From Lachnospiraceae bacterium (GTDB lineage: Bacteria; Bacillota_A; Clostridia; Lachnospirales; Lachnospiraceae), in contig JAGDDC010000331.1 of the NCBI GenBank assembly GCA_017958245.1, positions 1-6,428 on the forward strand: 6,428 nucleotides of DNA, given 5' to 3'. The translations under genes were made by a program, and so were the position numbers. Shown piece by piece: positions 5,228-6,428 of this stretch (position 1 is the first letter of the stretch; the number at the start of each line of letters is the position of its first letter). Under the pieces are notes generated by a model that was not told the DNA's origin, ran no database searches, and saw only the letters and a program-made list of their open reading frames with translations.

Positions 5228-5893
5228 ATGTGGGACGATCTTGTGGTCGACGGTTTTCGCTTTGACAGCGCAAATGCTTACGCGAAGGCCAAACGTGAGG
5301 CCGAGAAAATCGAATACATCAAGCTCAAGATGGACCTCAGTCAGCCGGAGATCGCTGCGAAGGTGTATTACAAGCTGCTTGAAAAGCAGTCTTTTGAGAC
5401 CATAGTCGGGCTCTCCTTCTTAAAGCAGCTGAGGGATTACGTCATATCCGAAGGCGTGGTCAAAGAAGAGGACATAAAGAACATAACCATCGGCTCCGCA
5501 AGCAGTGAGGGAGTCGAAAACTACGGCGACGAGACGGCGCTTGAGCTCTCGGATGAGGCCAGGAGCGCTTCGCAGGCAGAGGGCGAGACGAGCGGCAGAG
5601 ACCCCTTCGAGGACAACGAGAAAGAGAAGGAAAAGAAGCTCAGATCCGTGATCTTCTATTATAGACAGAAGGCAAAGAAGACGAACATAGTCATAGCGGG
5701 GCTCGTGGTCATCATACTCGTCATGTTCATCATTACCCTCACCTCCGACAAGTCACCCTTCGCGGACGCTGAGGCGGCCATGCAGGACAAATACGCGTCC
5801 TGGGCCGAGGAACTGTCGAACTGGGAGGCAGAGCTGAAGGCGAGGGAACTTGGAACGATCGTGACGCCCGCCCCCGCAGAGAGCGAGCCGTAA
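5228..5893 (+). CDS. Single-pass membrane protein of unknown function
   Basis: I do not recognise a named family. The 221-aa product has a soluble N-terminal domain (about 1-85) rich in charged helices, including AYAKAKREAEKIEYIKLKMD (17-36) and TIVGLSFLKQLRDYV (58-72). An acidic low-complexity linker follows (about 90-135), then a basic stretch (136-151) and one membrane helix (about 152-172). The outside segment of about 50 residues contains ASWAEELSNWEAELKARE (190-207) and a Pro/Ala/Glu end. Basic residues before the helix and no signal peptide suggest the N-terminus is cytoplasmic. I recall similar proteins with an N-terminal VDGFxFD-like start in Lachnospiraceae, but this is memory and not a search result. 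The start is ATG, with GGAGG inside the last codons of the lipoprotein gene and a gap of two bases, so translation is probably coupled. The response-regulator gene follows. Confidence 0.85.
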   Translation: MWDDLVVDGFRFDSANAYAKAKREAEKIEYIKLKMDLSQPEIAAKVYYKLLEKQSFETIVGLSFLKQLRDYVISEGVVKEEDIKNITIGSASSEGVENYGDETALELSDEARSASQAEGETSGRDPFEDNEKEKEKKLRSVIFYYRQKAKKTNIVIAGLVVIILVMFIITLTSDKSPFADAEAAMQDKYASWAEELSNWEAELKARELGTIVTPAPAESEP

Positions 5894-5928
5894 GATATAC
5901 GGAGAAAGCATCAGAAAGAAGGACAGGT

Positions 5929-6428
5929 ATGGACAAACTCAAGGTTTTGATAGCCGATGACGAGAGCCGCATGAGGAAGCTCGTGGGCGACTTCCTGTCA
6001 AAGAACAACTTTGAAGTACTTGAGGCAGAGAACGGGGAACAGGCGATAGACGTGTTCTTCTCCACGAAGGACATAGCGCTCGTCATCCTGGACGTCATGA
6101 TGCCGAAGCTCGACGGATGGCAGGTGTGCCGCGAGATCAGGGAACACTCTGCGGTCCCGATCATCATGCTGACCGCAAAGAGCGACGAGAGGGACGAGCT
6201 GCTCGGCTTTGAGCTGGGCGTTGACGAGTACGTCACAAAGCCCTTCAGCCCGAAGGTCCTGGTGGCGAGGATCGACGCGATCCTCAGAAGGTCGAACGCC
6301 TACGACGAGGACACCGTTGAGGTCGGCGGGATCACCATTGACAAGACGGCGCACATCGTGAAGATAGACGGCCGGACCATCGACCTCTCGGTCAAGGAGT
6401 TCGAGCTTCTCTCTTATTTCATATTGAA
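5929..6428 (+). CDS. OmpR/PhoB-family response regulator (cut by the window end)
   Basis: This is a DNA-binding response regulator of a two-component system. The first 166 residues are present. The receiver domain (about 4-118) has the acidic pair D10-D11, phosphoacceptor D55 in LVILDVMMP, switch T82 in MLTAK, and K104 in YVTKPF. A linker leads into the winged-helix output domain from about residue 128, with TIDLSVKEFELLSYF (150-164) typical of the PhoB/OmpR class. The rest of this domain lies beyond the window. AAGGA lies five bases before the ATG. The gene follows the membrane-protein gene by 35 bases and is probably in the same operon. A sensor kinase gene would be expected next, but it is not visible. 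The target genes cannot be inferred. Confidence 0.95.
   Translation, partial: MDKLKVLIADDESRMRKLVGDFLSKNNFEVLEAENGEQAIDVFFSTKDIALVILDVMMPKLDGWQVCREIREHSAVPIIMLTAKSDERDELLGFELGVDEYVTKPFSPKVLVARIDAILRRSNAYDEDTVEVGGITIDKTAHIVKIDGRTIDLSVKEFELLSYFIL

Noticed and set aside
1..6428. CRISPR array, insertion sequence or transposon
   Set aside because: No direct repeats with regular spacers, no transposase frame and no paired terminal repeats were seen.

Overview
The window looks like chromosomal DNA of a Clostridia-type Bacillota, probably Lachnospiraceae-like. The order secG - rnr - smpB - (insert) - ssrA is typical of Firmicutes. Shine-Dalgarno sites are strong, GTG and TTG starts occur, and codon use is fairly GC-rich with frequent ATA (Ile) and AGG (Arg). 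The family-level placement is inference. All genes lie on the + strand.

Positions 1-3147 hold the export and RNA quality-control block. It contains secG (SecYEG translocon subunit), a strong intrinsic terminator, a new promoter with a palindrome just upstream, rnr (RNase R, 3'-5' exoribonuclease) and smpB (tmRNA partner). A gene for a 209-aa four-helix membrane protein (3215-3844) sits between smpB and ssrA. The tmRNA gene follows (3907-4248) and encodes the tag ANDEMLVAA. SmpB binds tmRNA to rescue stalled ribosomes, and in well-studied bacteria RNase R removes the defective mRNA. The three adjacent genes therefore form one functional module.

The most striking observation is that smpB is interrupted by an in-frame TAG at 3082-3084. 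It falls exactly where the body of the protein meets its C-terminal tail. The next 20 codons, in the same frame up to a TAA at 3145-3147, still encode a recognisable SmpB tail. That tail is needed for trans-translation in the systems studied. The result is a recent nonsense mutation, a sequence error, or stop-codon readthrough. UAG is a normal terminator for another gene in the window (5223-5225), so wholesale recoding is unlikely. The tmRNA 3' end reads CTA instead of CCA, and RNase R has no Lys-rich tail. Each of these may also matter to the same module.

Positions 4249-4514 hold no convincing gene. They contain three consecutive hairpins, an intrinsic terminator, and an extended -10 promoter for a second operon. 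That operon encodes a cyclophilin-fold lipoprotein with a substituted active site (4515-5225), an unrecognised single-pass membrane protein (5228-5893), and an OmpR-family response regulator cut by the window end (5929-6428). The downstream continuation, probably a sensor kinase, is not visible.
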